From the NCBI RefSeq assembly GCF_900292035.1, contig NZ_OMPO01000002.1, positions 1 to 64,000 on the forward strand: a stretch of 64,000 nucleotides of DNA. The letters run 5' to 3'. This stretch comes from Blastococcus sp. Marseille-P5729. Its GTDB lineage: Bacteria; Actinomycetota; Actinomycetes; Mycobacteriales; Antricoccaceae. Shown piece after piece: positions 47,286 to 56,684 of this stretch (position 1 is the stretch's first letter; every line of letters begins with the position of its first letter). The position numbers were made by a program, and so were the translations under genes. The notes beneath the pieces are model-generated. The model did no database searches, was not told where the DNA came from, and saw only the letters and a program-made list of their open reading frames with translations.

Positions 47286-47896
47286 TGCTCGCATGGCGTG
47301 TTCGAGCCCGCCGGCCCTACCCAGCAGCCGATCTGCCGCGCGCCCCCGGGGACCGTTACCGTGACGGTCACCTGATCGATCTGGGCGACCCACCTGTTGC
47401 CGGTCGTATTCCAGTACAGCTCGGTGTCGCCCTCCTGCGCGTTGAGCGCGCCCACCACGTCGTAGCTCAGCACGTAGGTCTCGGCCGGATCGACGGTCTC
47501 GGTGACCGTCCCGATACGGTACTCGGCGTACTCGGTGTGGTGGTCAGTGCTCGAGCGGTGGCTCAGCAGCACCTCGGACGATGCCCCGGTGGGGCTCGAG
47601 ACCATAAAGTTCTCGATCACGTACCGGCGGTCGCGGTCCTCGTCGTACGGCGTCCTCGTCAGCAACTCGCGAATGATGCCGTGGTTCCCGCCGGCGCCGA
47701 ACACGTAGTCGATCGGCTCGGTGACGTGCACCGTCCCGTCGGGATCGACGACGTACTGGAAGTCATACGCCGCGATGCGGTCCCGGCCCGTCGCGGGCGC
47801 GGACGGTCCCGCAGGCAGCGTCGAGATCGCGACGATGACCAGCAGCACCAGAGTGCCCGTGCGGGTGATACGAGGTAGTAGTACCGACCGCTGCAT
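47264..47896 (-). pseudogene. DUF2207 remnant, N-terminal segment
   Basis: It begins MQRSVLLPRITRTGTLVLLV (signal/anchor) and follows the intact neighbour closely: YVVDPDGTVHVTEPIDYVFG, ETVDPAETYVLSYDVVGALN, YWNTTGNRWVAQIDQVTVTV, QIGCWVGPAGSNTPC. Near 47285 the homologous sequence jumps to the middle segment in a different frame, and translation stops at 47264. A truncated secreted product is possible but not a full membrane protein. ATG 47896 or 47911 may be the start. Confidence 0.85.
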
Positions 47897-48022
47897 GGCG
47901 CTGCTCCTCACGCCCCACGGTGCTGCCGGCCGACGGCCGCCGATCCTCCGCCGTGAAGTGGTCGGTAGGAGGGCTCGTGATAAGCATCGGTTCCCGGGCC
48001 GCGTCGAACGGCGGCCGGCGAG

Positions 48023-50002
48023 TCACCAGGAGCCGCCGCCACCTCCGCCGCCGCCCCCGCCGGAGAAGCCGCCTCCGCCGAACCCGGACCCGCCGCCGAA
48101 CCCGGAGAACCCGCTGTTGCCGCCGCTTCCGGCGCTCGGCACCGGGGTGGGAGCCGCGGACGCCGAGCCCACGTGGTTGTTGAACGACGAGATCCAGATG
48201 TACGAGTGCAGCGGGTCCCACGGCCCGTAGTACCAGTACGGCTGGGCCGGGATCCGGCCCGCGGCACTGAGCTGGGCGCAGACCTTGGTCCAGCGCTCGG
48301 TCACATCGAACACGACCGCCCAGGGCAGGTACTTGGAGAAGATGTCCTCGCCCTCCTCGAACTTCAGCTGATCAGCCTCGGCGGTACGTAGGTAGAGCTC
48401 GAAGCCCTCCACCTGGTCCATCACGGCGCGTCCGGTGGCGGTGCGTCCCTGTCCGCGGCCGGTGCGCGAGATGATCAGCAGCAGCGCTCCGGCGATGATG
48501 CCGCCGGCGCCCCAGATGCCGGCATTCGTGCTCGCACCCCCGCCGGCGTACTGCATGAACGCCCACGCGAGGAGGACTATCCCGCCGCCCAGCAGGAAGA
48601 TGCCGAAGCCGCGCAGCTTGGAGCGGTTGCCGCCCAACCCGCGGCTGAACCAGTTCCGTCGCGCTATCTGCTGCGCCAGGCCCGAGCGGAGCTCGCGCGC
48701 CGGCACGTACAGCGGCGGGTTGACGCCGGGCGAGACGTCGTTGGACAGCGAGATGACGTTGCCGTCCTCGAAGACCCGGGCGAGCAGCTGTTCCTCGTGC
48801 GGATAGATGGCCTTCGAGGCATCGGCCAGCTGCAGCTTGCGGCTGTCCTCGCGCTCGTTTCCGATGACGCGGACGGCGCCGCGCTGCGCGAGATCGAGGA
48901 TCGTCGCCGACAGCTGATCCGGGTCGGGCCCCGGGCGCCGCAGATAGCTCGCCTCCGCCGGGCTGACGCCTCGGGGTGGGGAGAAGGCCACTGGCGGCAC
49001 GATCGAGCCGTCGTCGGCGACCGTGCGGGCGCCGGCGCCGCGGCTGCGAGACCGCGCGGCGTCCGGCACCACGCCCGGGGGCACACCAGCGAACCGTCGA
49101 TCACGCGACTCCCGACGCGTGTAGAGCCCGTATCCGGCGACCGCCGCGATCGCGGCGGCACCGATGCCCATGTTGACCGGGGTGAAACCGGTCGAGTTGA
49201 GGAAGGTGGGCCGCTCGACGATGATCTTGTCGGCCTGGACCTCGTTCCGGTCGATGCCCACGTCGATGGTGACGCCCCAGTGGGAGCCGTTGGCCAGCGA
49301 CGACGCGGTGAAGGTGGCCGATCCGTCGTCCGCGGTCTGCGCAGAGTCGCAGCTGGCATCGGAGCCCTGCTCCCCCATCCAGCACGCCACCTGCGTGGCG
49401 CCGCCGGGCACCTCGACGCTGATCGTCACCTGGTCGATCTGGGCGTCCCAGTTGTTGCCGGTCGCATTCCAGTACAGCTCGGTGTCGGCGTCCTCCTGGG
49501 CATTGAGCGCGCCCTTGATCTCGTAGCTCAGCACGTAGGTCTCCGCGGGGCCGACGGTCTGGTTCGCCGATCCGATCTGGTACGAGTCGTAGACCGTCCG
49601 CCGGTCGAAGCTGGTCTTCTGGTTGACCGAGTACGACGTCGGCGCGCCCGTGGGGCTGGAGATCTCCATATTCGAGATCTCGTAGATCCGGTCCTCGTCC
49701 TCGTTGTACTCCACCCGCACCAGCAGGTCCCGGAAGATGCCGTGCCGCCCGTAGCCGGCAAAGGAGTAGTCGATGGTCTCGGTGACGTGCACGGTCCCGT
49801 CCGGATCGACGACGTACTGGATGTCGTACGACGTGATCCGGTCACCGTACTCGGCGTTGGCCGGCACTCGGCCGAAGATCGTCAGGCAGGCGAGCACCAT
49901 CAGCGCGATGAGCATGATGCGCGAGCCGCGGCGTACGCCGGGAGCAGCAAGGATCTGCGGCACTGGGCCAGCCCTCCGTCCGTGGTGATGAGTCGAGGTC
50001 AT
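48023..50002 (-). CDS. DUF2207 domain membrane protein, intact copy
   Basis: This 659-residue protein has an N-terminal signal/anchor (about 29-48) and a large extracellular DUF2207 domain (YGDRITSYDIQYVVDPDGTV through the conserved Cys pair ACWMGEQGSDASC, to about residue 275). It then has a membrane segment (~285-305), a cytoplasmic winged-helix-like block (ATILDLAQRGAVRV), two more membrane segments (~470-520), and a C-terminal helix with RTATGRAVMDQVEGFELYL. It ends in a glycine tail finishing GGGGGGSW. Function unknown; family genes often neighbour lemA, as here (42 bp). Confidence 0.9.
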   Translation of the reverse strand: MTSTHHHGRRAGPVPQILAAPGVRRGSRIMLIALMVLACLTIFGRVPANAEYGDRITSYDIQYVVDPDGTVHVTETIDYSFAGYGRHGIFRDLLVRVEYNEDEDRIYEISNMEISSPTGAPTSYSVNQKTSFDRRTVYDSYQIGSANQTVGPAETYVLSYEIKGALNAQEDADTELYWNATGNNWDAQIDQVTISVEVPGGATQVACWMGEQGSDASCDSAQTADDGSATFTASSLANGSHWGVTIDVGIDRNEVQADKIIVERPTFLNSTGFTPVNMGIGAAAIAAVAGYGLYTRRESRDRRFAGVPPGVVPDAARSRSRGAGARTVADDGSIVPPVAFSPPRGVSPAEASYLRRPGPDPDQLSATILDLAQRGAVRVIGNEREDSRKLQLADASKAIYPHEEQLLARVFEDGNVISLSNDVSPGVNPPLYVPARELRSGLAQQIARRNWFSRGLGGNRSKLRGFGIFLLGGGIVLLAWAFMQYAGGGASTNAGIWGAGGIIAGALLLIISRTGRGQGRTATGRAVMDQVEGFELYLRTAEADQLKFEEGEDIFSKYLPWAVVFDVTERWTKVCAQLSAAGRIPAQPYWYYGPWDPLHSYIWISSFNNHVGSASAAPTPVPSAGSGGNSGFSGFGGGSGFGGGGFSGGGGGGGGGGSW

Positions 50003-50044
50003 CGTACGTCGGTGGTATCCGGCGGCACCGGCTGCTGCGGTCGA

Positions 50045-50515
50045 TCAGTAGCCGGCGGCCCCGGGCTCGTCATCGATGTCGAAGTAGCACGGGAGGGGGA
50101 TGCTGCGCCCGAGCCCGAGCATCCGCGGCACCCGCTGGGAGCGCAGCGCGGCGGACGCGCGCACCGCATCGTTGTAGAAGGTGCGCGCCACCCGCACCCT
50201 GGTGCAGGCCTCCGCCAGCGCGTCGTTGATTATCGGGAGCCGCGCGATCAGCGCCGACACGGCGTTCTCGGCGGCGGCCCGCTGGTCACGGTCGGCATCC
50301 AGTGCGCGGTGGATGATCTCACCGCCCACAGGCCGGTGCGTGGGGTACTCGTCGAGCGCATCACGCAACGACGCGGCCCGGCGCAGCAGTGCGGCGTCCA
50401 GGCTCTGCCACGCCGCCTCACAGCGGGCACCCAGCCGGTCGATGCGACCGGCGGTCCAGGTCACCCACACCGCGAGCGCGGCGAGCACGAGGACGCCGAC
50501 GATCAACCAGACCAC
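50045..50515 (-). CDS. LemA-like membrane-anchored helical protein
   Basis: This 156-residue protein begins with one membrane segment (VWLIVGVLVLAALAVWVTWT). A helical region follows with RCEAAWQSLDAALLRRAASLRDAL and ARTFYNDAVRASAALR, close to the pattern of LemA proteins (paired antiparallel helices, FYNDAV). It is shorter than typical LemA (about 185-200 residues). It starts at GTG 50515, 3 bp after the small ORF, and precedes the DUF2207 gene by 42 bp. The LemA-DUF2207 pairing supports a common membrane complex of unknown role. Confidence 0.8.
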   Translation of the reverse strand: MVWLIVGVLVLAALAVWVTWTAGRIDRLGARCEAAWQSLDAALLRRAASLRDALDEYPTHRPVGGEIIHRALDADRDQRAAAENAVSALIARLPIINDALAEACTRVRVARTFYNDAVRASAALRSQRVPRMLGLGRSIPLPCYFDIDDEPGAAGY

Positions 50516-50518
50516 AGC

Positions 50519-50656
50519 TCACGAGGTTACTGGGCCGATCCCCTTCAGATAGCGGACGGCGTCCGCCTCGTCGATGATCTCCGCGTACTTCATCTGCAGG
50601 TCGTGCAGCGCCGCGTCATGGGCCGGGCGGTCTCGGTCGCCGACCCCCTCCCGCAC
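50519..50656 (-). CDS. Small 45-residue ORF between pimA and the lemA-like gene
   Basis: The GTG at 50656 (GGAAGG about 11 bases upstream) opens a frame reading VREGVGDRDRPAHDAAL and then LQMKYAEIIDEADAVRYLKG to a TGA at 50519-50521. Third positions are mostly G or C. It lies in the same frame as pimA, directly beyond its TAG stop, and stops 3 bp before the next start. The tight packing on both sides argues that it is real. Family not recognised. Alternatively it is a detached tail of an ancestral longer gene. Confidence 0.5.
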   Translation of the reverse strand: MREGVGDRDRPAHDAALHDLQMKYAEIIDEADAVRYLKGIGPVTS

Positions 50657-50677
50657 GATCGAGGAGTCCTTCCGGTC

Positions 50678-51796
50678 CTAGCGGCCGACGACGGTGCGGT
50701 AGACCGCGAGCACCTTACGGGCCACGACCGACCAGTCGTACTGCTTCACCACCTCGGCGGCCGCAGCCCGCCGCGCCTCGGTCGCGGCGGTGTCGGTCAG
50801 GGTGGCGATCAGGCCGGAGGCCAGCGCGTCGCTGTCCCCGACCGCGGTCAGCATGCCCGCCCGCCCGTCGTCGAGCACCCGCCGGAAGGCGTCGATGTCG
50901 CTGGCGATGACCGGAGCGCCGGCCGCCATCGCCTCGGCGAGGATGATCCCGAACGACTCCCCGCCCGTGTTGGGTGCACAGTAGGCATCCAGTGAGCGCA
51001 GGAAGCGGGCCTTGTCGCCCTCCGACAACGGGCCGAGGACGTCGACGCTGTCGGCCAGCTCGACCGGCAGCTCGGCGACGAGCTGAGCCTCGTCGCCGCG
51101 GCCGGCGATGGCCAGCCGGACGCCGGGGAGCTCCCGGACCACTCGCACCATGGCCGGCAGCAACACCTGCAGGCCCTTCCGAGGCTCGTCGAACCGGCCG
51201 AGGAAGCCGATCGTCGGGCGGCCGTCGCACAACGCCGGGATCGGCTCGGCGGTGGCGAACGGCTCGACGAACACGCCGTTGGGGATCAGCACGGCATCGC
51301 CGCCCAGATGCTCGACCTGCAGTCTGCGCGCCAGCTCGCTGACCGCTATCCGACCGGAGATGCGCTCGAGGAAGGGCTGCAGCGGCGCCTGCAGGGCCGC
51401 GAGGGTGCGCGACCGCTCGGTCGCCGCGTGTACGGTCGCGACGATCGGGCAGCTGGCCATCATGCAGGCGATCAGCGAGAGGCTCAGGGTCTGCGGCTCG
51501 TGCACATGGATCACGTCGAACTCGCCGCGGGTGAGCCAGCTGCGCGCGCGGGCGCCCGAGACGACCCCGAACTGGATGCGCGCCACCGATCCGTTGTAAC
51601 GGATCGGCACGGCGCGGCCCGCGTCGACGACGTAGTCGGGCAGGTCCTCTGATCGCTGCACCGGCGTGAGCACGCTGACGTGGTGCCCCTGTGCGAGCAG
51701 CGTCTCGGCGAGGTCGCGGATGTGGAACTGCACGCCGCCGGGGACATCCCAGGAGTACGGCGAGACCATGCCGATGCGCAACGGCCGCTCGTTCAC
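50678..51796 (-). CDS. pimA: Phosphatidyl-myo-inositol mannosyltransferase PimA
   Basis: This 372-residue GT4 (GT-B fold) glycosyltransferase begins with RIGMVSPYSWDVPGGVQFHI, the PimA signature (nucleotide-sugar/lipid loop). It has IHVHEPQTLSLSLI, DAVLIPNGVFVEPF, TIGFLGRFDEPRKGLQVLLP and the acidic-loop motif NTGGESFGIILAEAMAAG. It transfers the first mannose from GDP-mannose to phosphatidylinositol at the cytoplasmic face. Its start overlaps patA (51793-51796), giving the standard pgsA-patA-pimA operon. Confidence 0.95.
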   Translation of the reverse strand: MNERPLRIGMVSPYSWDVPGGVQFHIRDLAETLLAQGHHVSVLTPVQRSEDLPDYVVDAGRAVPIRYNGSVARIQFGVVSGARARSWLTRGEFDVIHVHEPQTLSLSLIACMMASCPIVATVHAATERSRTLAALQAPLQPFLERISGRIAVSELARRLQVEHLGGDAVLIPNGVFVEPFATAEPIPALCDGRPTIGFLGRFDEPRKGLQVLLPAMVRVVRELPGVRLAIAGRGDEAQLVAELPVELADSVDVLGPLSEGDKARFLRSLDAYCAPNTGGESFGIILAEAMAAGAPVIASDIDAFRRVLDDGRAGMLTAVGDSDALASGLIATLTDTAATEARRAAAAEVVKQYDWSVVARKVLAVYRTVVGR

Positions 51797-52713
51797 ACGT
51801 CCGGCCAGATCTTCTGCAGCATGTGCCAGTCCTGCGGGTTGCGCCGGATCAGGTCCGTGTAGATCTCAGCGAGCTGGCCGATGCCCGACATCACCCGCTC
51901 ACGCAGCCGGCCCTCGGAGGGCATGACGATCTCGGGGTAGTACACAGTCCGCCAGCCCTCGGCAGTGAATCCCAGCTCGAGCGGGATCAGCGCCGCGCCG
52001 GTCTGCAGCGCTAGCAGCGCCGGGCCCGACGGCATCGTCGTCCGACGTCCGCAGAGCTCGGCGCTCACCCCGTTGCCCTGCAGGTCGCGATCGCCCAGCA
52101 GCGTGATGCTCTCCCCCGCGTTCAGCACCCGCTTCAGGACCGCGACCGACGGCTCGGCGCCCCCGGTAAGTGGTACGACGTCCATCCCGAGAGACTCCCG
52201 GTAGGCCTTGAAGCGCTCGAACAGCGACTCAGGGCGCAGCCGCTCGGCCACGGTCGTCATCGGCAGACCACGGGCCTTGCAGTACACGACCGCCGCGGCG
52301 TCCCAGTTGCCCGAATGGGTCAACGCGATCACCACGCCCCGGCCCTGCGCCAACGGGGCCTCGACGTTCTCCCAACCGGTAGTTTCGGTACGGCGGTCGA
52401 CCTCAGCCGGGTCCATGGTCGGCAGCTGGAAGGCCTCACGCCAGTAGCGCGTATAGGAGGCCACGGCCCGGCGCAGCAACGCGTCGAGCTCGGCCTCGGT
52501 CGGGTGCGGTCCGATCACCTGGCGGAGGTTGGCGCGTAGCTGCGCGAACCCGCCGGGCTTGCGGACGACGGCCGCGGCGGCGAGGTCGAAGGCTCCGGCG
52601 GCGACGGGTCGCGGCAGCCGCGGGACGACTGCCCAGCCGGCGGCGAACCCGCGGTCCAGCAGTCGCTCGCGCCGACCGACGGCGCGAGCATCTGCGTCCG
52701 CACGGCCGCTCAT
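51793..52713 (-). CDS. patA: Phosphatidylinositol mannoside acyltransferase
   Basis: The ATG at 52713 overlaps the pgsA stop (52710-52713) and gives 306 residues. The HtrB/LpxL-type acyltransferase domain shows the HX4D motif in ALTHSGNWDAAAV, then LLGDRDLQGNG and the downstream GWRTVYYPEI block. It acylates the mannose of PIM1/PIM2 using acyl-CoA. The longer open frame upstream to 53172 is antisense-like sequence over pgsA. Its setting between pgsA and pimA fixes the role. Confidence 0.94.
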   Translation of the reverse strand: MSGRADADARAVGRRERLLDRGFAAGWAVVPRLPRPVAAGAFDLAAAAVVRKPGGFAQLRANLRQVIGPHPTEAELDALLRRAVASYTRYWREAFQLPTMDPAEVDRRTETTGWENVEAPLAQGRGVVIALTHSGNWDAAAVVYCKARGLPMTTVAERLRPESLFERFKAYRESLGMDVVPLTGGAEPSVAVLKRVLNAGESITLLGDRDLQGNGVSAELCGRRTTMPSGPALLALQTGAALIPLELGFTAEGWRTVYYPEIVMPSEGRLRERVMSGIGQLAEIYTDLIRRNPQDWHMLQKIWPDV

Positions 52714-53339
52714 GCCGGCCGCTTCTCGGCCAGCTCGGCCGACGACTGCAGATAGACCGTGCGCATCCGCTGCCACACCGTGTACGCCGAGATCGCCGTC
52801 AGCAGCCAGAGCGCGGCGTCCAGCACGTACGGGACGCCGACGCCCTGCAGGCCGAGCCCGACCAGCGCGATGATCAACCGTTCTGCCCGCTCGGCTATGC
52901 CGACATTGCAGCTCAGGCCCACGCCCTCGGCACGCGCCTTCACGTACGACGTGACCTGCCCGAGTACCAGGCATAGCAGTGCTGCCGTGAGCAGCCACGC
53001 ATCGTCCTTCTGCATGCCGTACCAGTACGCGATCGAGGCGAAGATCGCCGCGTCCGACAGCCGGTCGCCGGTGGCATCGAGGACGGCGCCGAACTTGGAC
53101 ACCTTGCCGGTCGCGCGGGCCATCGCGCCGTCCAGCAGATCGAGGAACACGAAGAAGGTGATGACCAGGCATCCCGCGAACAGGTGCCCGCGGCCCACGA
53201 GCAGGAAGGCAGCCAGGATCGTCCCGAGCGTGCCGACGATCGTGACGGTGTTCGGATGCACCCCGACCTTGCTGAGCGCCTCGCCGATGGGTTTGAAGAC
53301 GCGGCCGAAGAAGTCCCGCGCCGGGGAGTCGTTGAGCAT
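52710..53339 (-). CDS. pgsA: Phosphatidylinositol phosphate synthase (CDP-alcohol phosphatidyltransferase)
   Basis: This 209-residue polytopic enzyme has the CDP-alcohol motif DGAMARATGKVSKFGAVLD with the following TGDRLSD (DGxxAR...GxxxDxxxD). It joins CDP-diacylglycerol to inositol-3-phosphate, the first step toward phosphatidylinositol and PIMs. Its ATG shares one base with the HIT gene stop (TAATG). It is the first lipid gene of the thrS-HIT-pgsA-patA-pimA operon. Confidence 0.94.
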   Translation of the reverse strand: MLNDSPARDFFGRVFKPIGEALSKVGVHPNTVTIVGTLGTILAAFLLVGRGHLFAGCLVITFFVFLDLLDGAMARATGKVSKFGAVLDATGDRLSDAAIFASIAYWYGMQKDDAWLLTAALLCLVLGQVTSYVKARAEGVGLSCNVGIAERAERLIIALVGLGLQGVGVPYVLDAALWLLTAISAYTVWQRMRTVYLQSSAELAEKRPA

Positions 53340-53881
53340 TACGAGCCAGGATACGGCTCTGCGGACCAGGCCTCGGCCAGCAGGGCGCGCGTGTCCGACA
53401 GCAGCTGCGGCAGCACGCGGGTGCCGGCGATGACGGGCATGAAGTTGGTGTCGCCGCCCCAGCGGGGAATAACGTGCTGGTGCAGGTGCGCGGCGATGCC
53501 GGCGCCCCCGACCGCGCCCTGGTTCATGCCCAGGTTGAAGCCCTGCGGCGCGGACACCATTCGGATCACCCGCATCGCCTTCTGGGTGAACGCGCCGTAC
53601 TCGGCGACCTCGTCCGCATCGATGTCGGTGTAGTCGGGCACGTGCCGGTAGGGGACGACGAGCAGATGCCCGGCGTTGTACGGATAAAGGTTCAGCACGG
53701 CGTACACGAGCTCACCCCGAGCGACGATCAGGCCGTCCTCGTCGCTCATCCTCGGGATGGAGCAGAACGGGCATCCCTCGAGGTCCTCGGGATCGGATGG
53801 TTTGTTTTCGCCCTTGATGTAGGCCATCCGGTACGGCGTCCAGAGCCGGTCGAAGCCGTCCTTGCGGGGGTCGTCCATCAC
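53339..53881 (-). CDS. HIT-domain hydrolase
   Basis: This 180-residue protein carries the histidine triad in HLHQHVIPRWGG and the upstream LVVPYRHVPDYTD. The N-terminal CPFCSIP suggests a zinc-binding cysteine pair. HIT proteins of this kind act on dinucleoside polyphosphates such as Ap4A. Its position after thrS and before pgsA is conserved in actinobacteria. Eight bases separate it from thrS. Confidence 0.93.
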   Translation of the reverse strand: MMDDPRKDGFDRLWTPYRMAYIKGENKPSDPEDLEGCPFCSIPRMSDEDGLIVARGELVYAVLNLYPYNAGHLLVVPYRHVPDYTDIDADEVAEYGAFTQKAMRVIRMVSAPQGFNLGMNQGAVGGAGIAAHLHQHVIPRWGGDTNFMPVIAGTRVLPQLLSDTRALLAEAWSAEPYPGS

Positions 53882-53889
53882 TGCCTCGG

Positions 53890-55965
53890 CTATCGGCTAC
53901 GGCCGGTCGGGAACTCGGACTCGCCGGACGGCGGATCGTTGCGCCGCGAGCGTACCCAGCTCACGATCTCATCGATCGCCTGCTCGACCGGTACGCCATT
54001 GCGCTGGCTGCCGTCGCGGAAGCGGAACGAGACGGCGCCTGCCTCGACGTCCTTGCCGCCGGCGAGCAGCATGAATGGCACCTTCTGCAGGGTGTGGGTC
54101 CGGACCTTCTTCTGCATGCGGTCGTCGGAGTGGTCGGCCTCGGCGCGGATCCCCTGCGCCCGTAGCCGGTCGACGACGTCCTGCACGTAGTCGCCCTGCT
54201 CGGCGGAGATCGGGATGCCGACGACCTGGACCGGTGCCAGCCACGCGGGGAAGGCGCCGGCGTAGTGCTCGACAAGCACTCCCATGAATCGTTCGATCGA
54301 GCCGAACTTCGCGGCGTGGATCATCACCGGGCGCTGACGAGAACCGTCCGGCGCCTGGTACTCCAGCTCGAAGCGCTCGGGCTGGTTGAAGTCGTACTGG
54401 ATCGTCGACATCTGCCACGAGCGGCCGATCGCGTCACGGGCCTGCACGGAGATCTTCGGGCCGTAGTACGCCGCGCCGCCCGGGTCGGGGACGAGCTCGA
54501 GACCGGAGGCGATGGCGACGTCCTCCAGAACCTTCGTCGCCTCGGCCCACTGCTGGCCCGAGCCGATGAACTTGGTCGAGTCGTCGTCGCGGGTGGACAG
54601 CTCCAGGAAGAAGTCGTCCATGCCGAAGTCGCGCAGCAGCCCGAGGATGAACTCCAGCAGGTTCTTGATCTCCTCCGCGGCCTGTTCGGGCATGACGTAC
54701 GAGTGCGAGTCGTCCTGGGCGAACCCGCGCACGCGGGTCAAGCCGTGGACGACGCCGGACTTCTCGTAGCGGTAGACGTGCCCGAACTCGAACAACCGCA
54801 TCGGCAGCTCGCGGTAGGAGCGACCACGGGAGCGGTAGATCAGGTTGTGCATCGGACAGTTCATCGCCTTGAGGCGGTATTCCTGGCCGGGCTTGGTGAC
54901 CTCGCCGTCCGCGTCGGTCTCCTCGTCGACCACGAGCGGCGGGAACATCGTGTCGGCGTAGTAGGGCAGGTGGCCGGAGGTGTGAAACAGCCCGTCCTTG
55001 GAGATGTGTGGGGTGCCGACGTACTCGAAGCCCTCCTCGATGTGGCGGGCACGGACGTAGTCCTCCATCTCGCGCTTGATGACGCCGCCCTTGGGGTGGA
55101 ACACCGGCAGGCCGGAGCCGAGCTCGTCGGGGAATGAGTACAGGTCGAGCTCGACGCCGAGGCGGCGGTGATCGCGCCGCTCGGCCTCCTCGAGACGGTG
55201 CAGGTAGGCATCGAGCGCCTCCTCGGTCTCCCAGGCGGTGCCGTAGATGCGTTGCAGCTGCGGGTTGCCCTCTTTCCCGCGCCAGTACGCCGCAGCCGAC
55301 CGCATGATCTTGTATGCGTTCAGGTAGCGGGTGCTGGGCACGTGCGGGCCGCGGCACAGGTCGCCCCAGACGCAGTCCCCGCCGCGCATCGCGACGTTGT
55401 CGTAGATCGTGAGCTCGCCGGAGGAGTCGACCTCCATGACCTCGCTGTCGGCGGATGTCCCGGTGCCCTTGTCGGTGATCAGCTCGACCTTGAACGGCTC
55501 GTTCGCCAGCTCAGCACGCGCCTGCTCGAGCGAGTCGTACCGGCGGCGGACGAACCGCTGGCCGGACTTGATGATCTTCTTCATCTGCTTCTCGATTGCC
55601 TGCAGGTCCTCCGGGGTGAAGGGCTCGTCGACCTGGAAGTCGTAGTAGAAGCCATCGGTGATCGGCGGGCCGATGCCGAGCCTGGCCTCGGGGTTGATGG
55701 CCTGCACGGCCTGGGCCAGGATGTGCGCGGTCGAGTGGCGGATGACGCTGCGGCCGTCGTCGGTGTCGGCCAGCACGACCTCGACCTCGGTGTCCTGCTC
55801 GGGAACCCAGGCGAGGTCGCGCAGCGCGTCACCGTCACGGACGACGATCGCGGCCTTGGCGCCCTTCTGCTCGAAGCCCTCGTCGTTGACGACGGTCTGC
55901 GCCGAGGTGCCCGCGGGGACCGTCACGCGTGGTGCAGGCTGGGACGAGGCGTTGACCGATGACAC
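53890..55965 (-). CDS. thrS: Threonyl-tRNA synthetase
   Basis: This 691-residue protein has a TGS domain, the editing domain with [11 protein letters not shown] and the downstream [16 protein letters not shown] metal site, and the class II core ([20 protein letters not shown] with the zinc Cys, motif 2 [17 protein letters not shown]). The C-terminal anticodon domain includes [17 protein letters not shown]. It heads the PIM operon. No T-box or leader is recognisable upstream. Confidence 0.97.
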   Translation of the reverse strand: MSSVNASSQPAPRVTVPAGTSAQTVVNDEGFEQKGAKAAIVVRDGDALRDLAWVPEQDTEVEVVLADTDDGRSVIRHSTAHILAQAVQAINPEARLGIGPPITDGFYYDFQVDEPFTPEDLQAIEKQMKKIIKSGQRFVRRRYDSLEQARAELANEPFKVELITDKGTGTSADSEVMEVDSSGELTIYDNVAMRGGDCVWGDLCRGPHVPSTRYLNAYKIMRSAAAYWRGKEGNPQLQRIYGTAWETEEALDAYLHRLEEAERRDHRRLGVELDLYSFPDELGSGLPVFHPKGGVIKREMEDYVRARHIEEGFEYVGTPHISKDGLFHTSGHLPYYADTMFPPLVVDEETDADGEVTKPGQEYRLKAMNCPMHNLIYRSRGRSYRELPMRLFEFGHVYRYEKSGVVHGLTRVRGFAQDDSHSYVMPEQAAEEIKNLLEFILGLLRDFGMDDFFLELSTRDDDSTKFIGSGQQWAEATKVLEDVAIASGLELVPDPGGAAYYGPKISVQARDAIGRSWQMSTIQYDFNQPERFELEYQAPDGSRQRPVMIHAAKFGSIERFMGVLVEHYAGAFPAWLAPVQVVGIPISAEQGDYVQDVVDRLRAQGIRAEADHSDDRMQKKVRTHTLQKVPFMLLAGGKDVEAGAVSFRFRDGSQRNGVPVEQAIDEIVSWVRSRRNDPPSGESEFPTGRSR

Positions 55966-56083
55966 GAGTGCGGCTCCGTTGGATAAAAGTAGCGGGGAAT
56001 GGACCGCTGCTCATCGTACGGCCACCCAGCGCCGGCCCTCGGGCAACGTCACGATCCGCCCCCATGCTGAGCGCTCCGAATCC

Positions 56084-56521
56084 TCATGAGCCCCGCTCGC
56101 TTCGCTGTGCGACCTGCACGACCCGGCCGGTGAAGATGGCGACGAGCTCGCCGGTGTCGGCGACCGTCACCGGGATGTCGTAGATGCCGTTGCGTCCGCT
56201 CCTGCCATAGCGCATCCGCTCGGTTGCGGTGGCCCGCAGCCGCTGGCCGAGCTGCGCCGGGGTGACGTACTGAATGTCTGCGTGGGCAGCGACGTTCAGC
56301 GCGCCCACCGAGTTCGACGCATACGACAAGGCGATGTCGGCCAGGGTGAACAGCACGCCGCCGTGACAGGTGCCGTGCCCGTTGCACATGTGCTCGGCGA
56401 CGGTGAGCTCGACGGTCGCCGCACCGGTCCGGATGCTCACCGGCTGCACGGTCAGCCACTCGGCGGCGCGGTCTGCGGCCACCATGTCGGCGATGTGCTG
56501 GTTGGGGAAGTCGATCGGCAT
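56084..56521 (-). CDS. PaaI-type hotdog-fold thioesterase
   Basis: This 145-residue protein has the hotdog signature HMCNGHGTCHGGVLFTLADIAL (shown by the GTCHGGVLFTLAD core with the catalytic Asp) and IQYVTPAQLGQRLRATATER. It matches hydroxyphenylacetyl-CoA thioesterases of phenylacetate catabolism, but no paa genes adjoin it. It may therefore be a general acyl-CoA scavenging thioesterase. Solitary gene, 118 bp from thrS. Confidence 0.88.
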   Translation of the reverse strand: MPIDFPNQHIADMVAADRAAEWLTVQPVSIRTGAATVELTVAEHMCNGHGTCHGGVLFTLADIALSYASNSVGALNVAAHADIQYVTPAQLGQRLRATATERMRYGRSGRNGIYDIPVTVADTGELVAIFTGRVVQVAQRSERGS

Positions 56522-56586
56522 GCACCGATTCTGCCGGGCCGAGTCACAAACGAGAAGAACCCGGCCGAGGCCGGGTTCTCTCTTGC

Positions 56587-56661
56587 TGGTGGGCGATACT
56601 GGGTTCGAACCAGTGACCCCTTCGGTGTGAACGAAGTGCGCTACCGCTGCGCCAATCGCCC
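56587..56661 (-). tRNA. tRNA-Val (anticodon CAC)
   Basis: The minus strand folds into a full cloverleaf: acceptor GGGCGAT with ATCGCCC, D-arm GCGCAGCGGTAGCGC, anticodon stem CTTCG/CGAAG around loop TTCACAC, T-arm CTGGTTCGAACCCAG. The CCA end is encoded (56587-56589). It is almost identical to the tRNA-Val(GAC) at 57583, in inverted orientation. Confidence 0.96.
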
Positions 56662-56684
56662 AGGTGCGAACAAGGACGATACCA

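Noticed and set aside
45249-47393. 714-codon minus-strand frame that appears to fuse both DUF2207 pieces through the insert
   Set aside because: The middle of the translation is antisense of the toxin and immunity ORFs and matches nothing. Only its right end corresponds to DUF2207 sequence, and the C-terminal DUF2207 third lies in a different frame.
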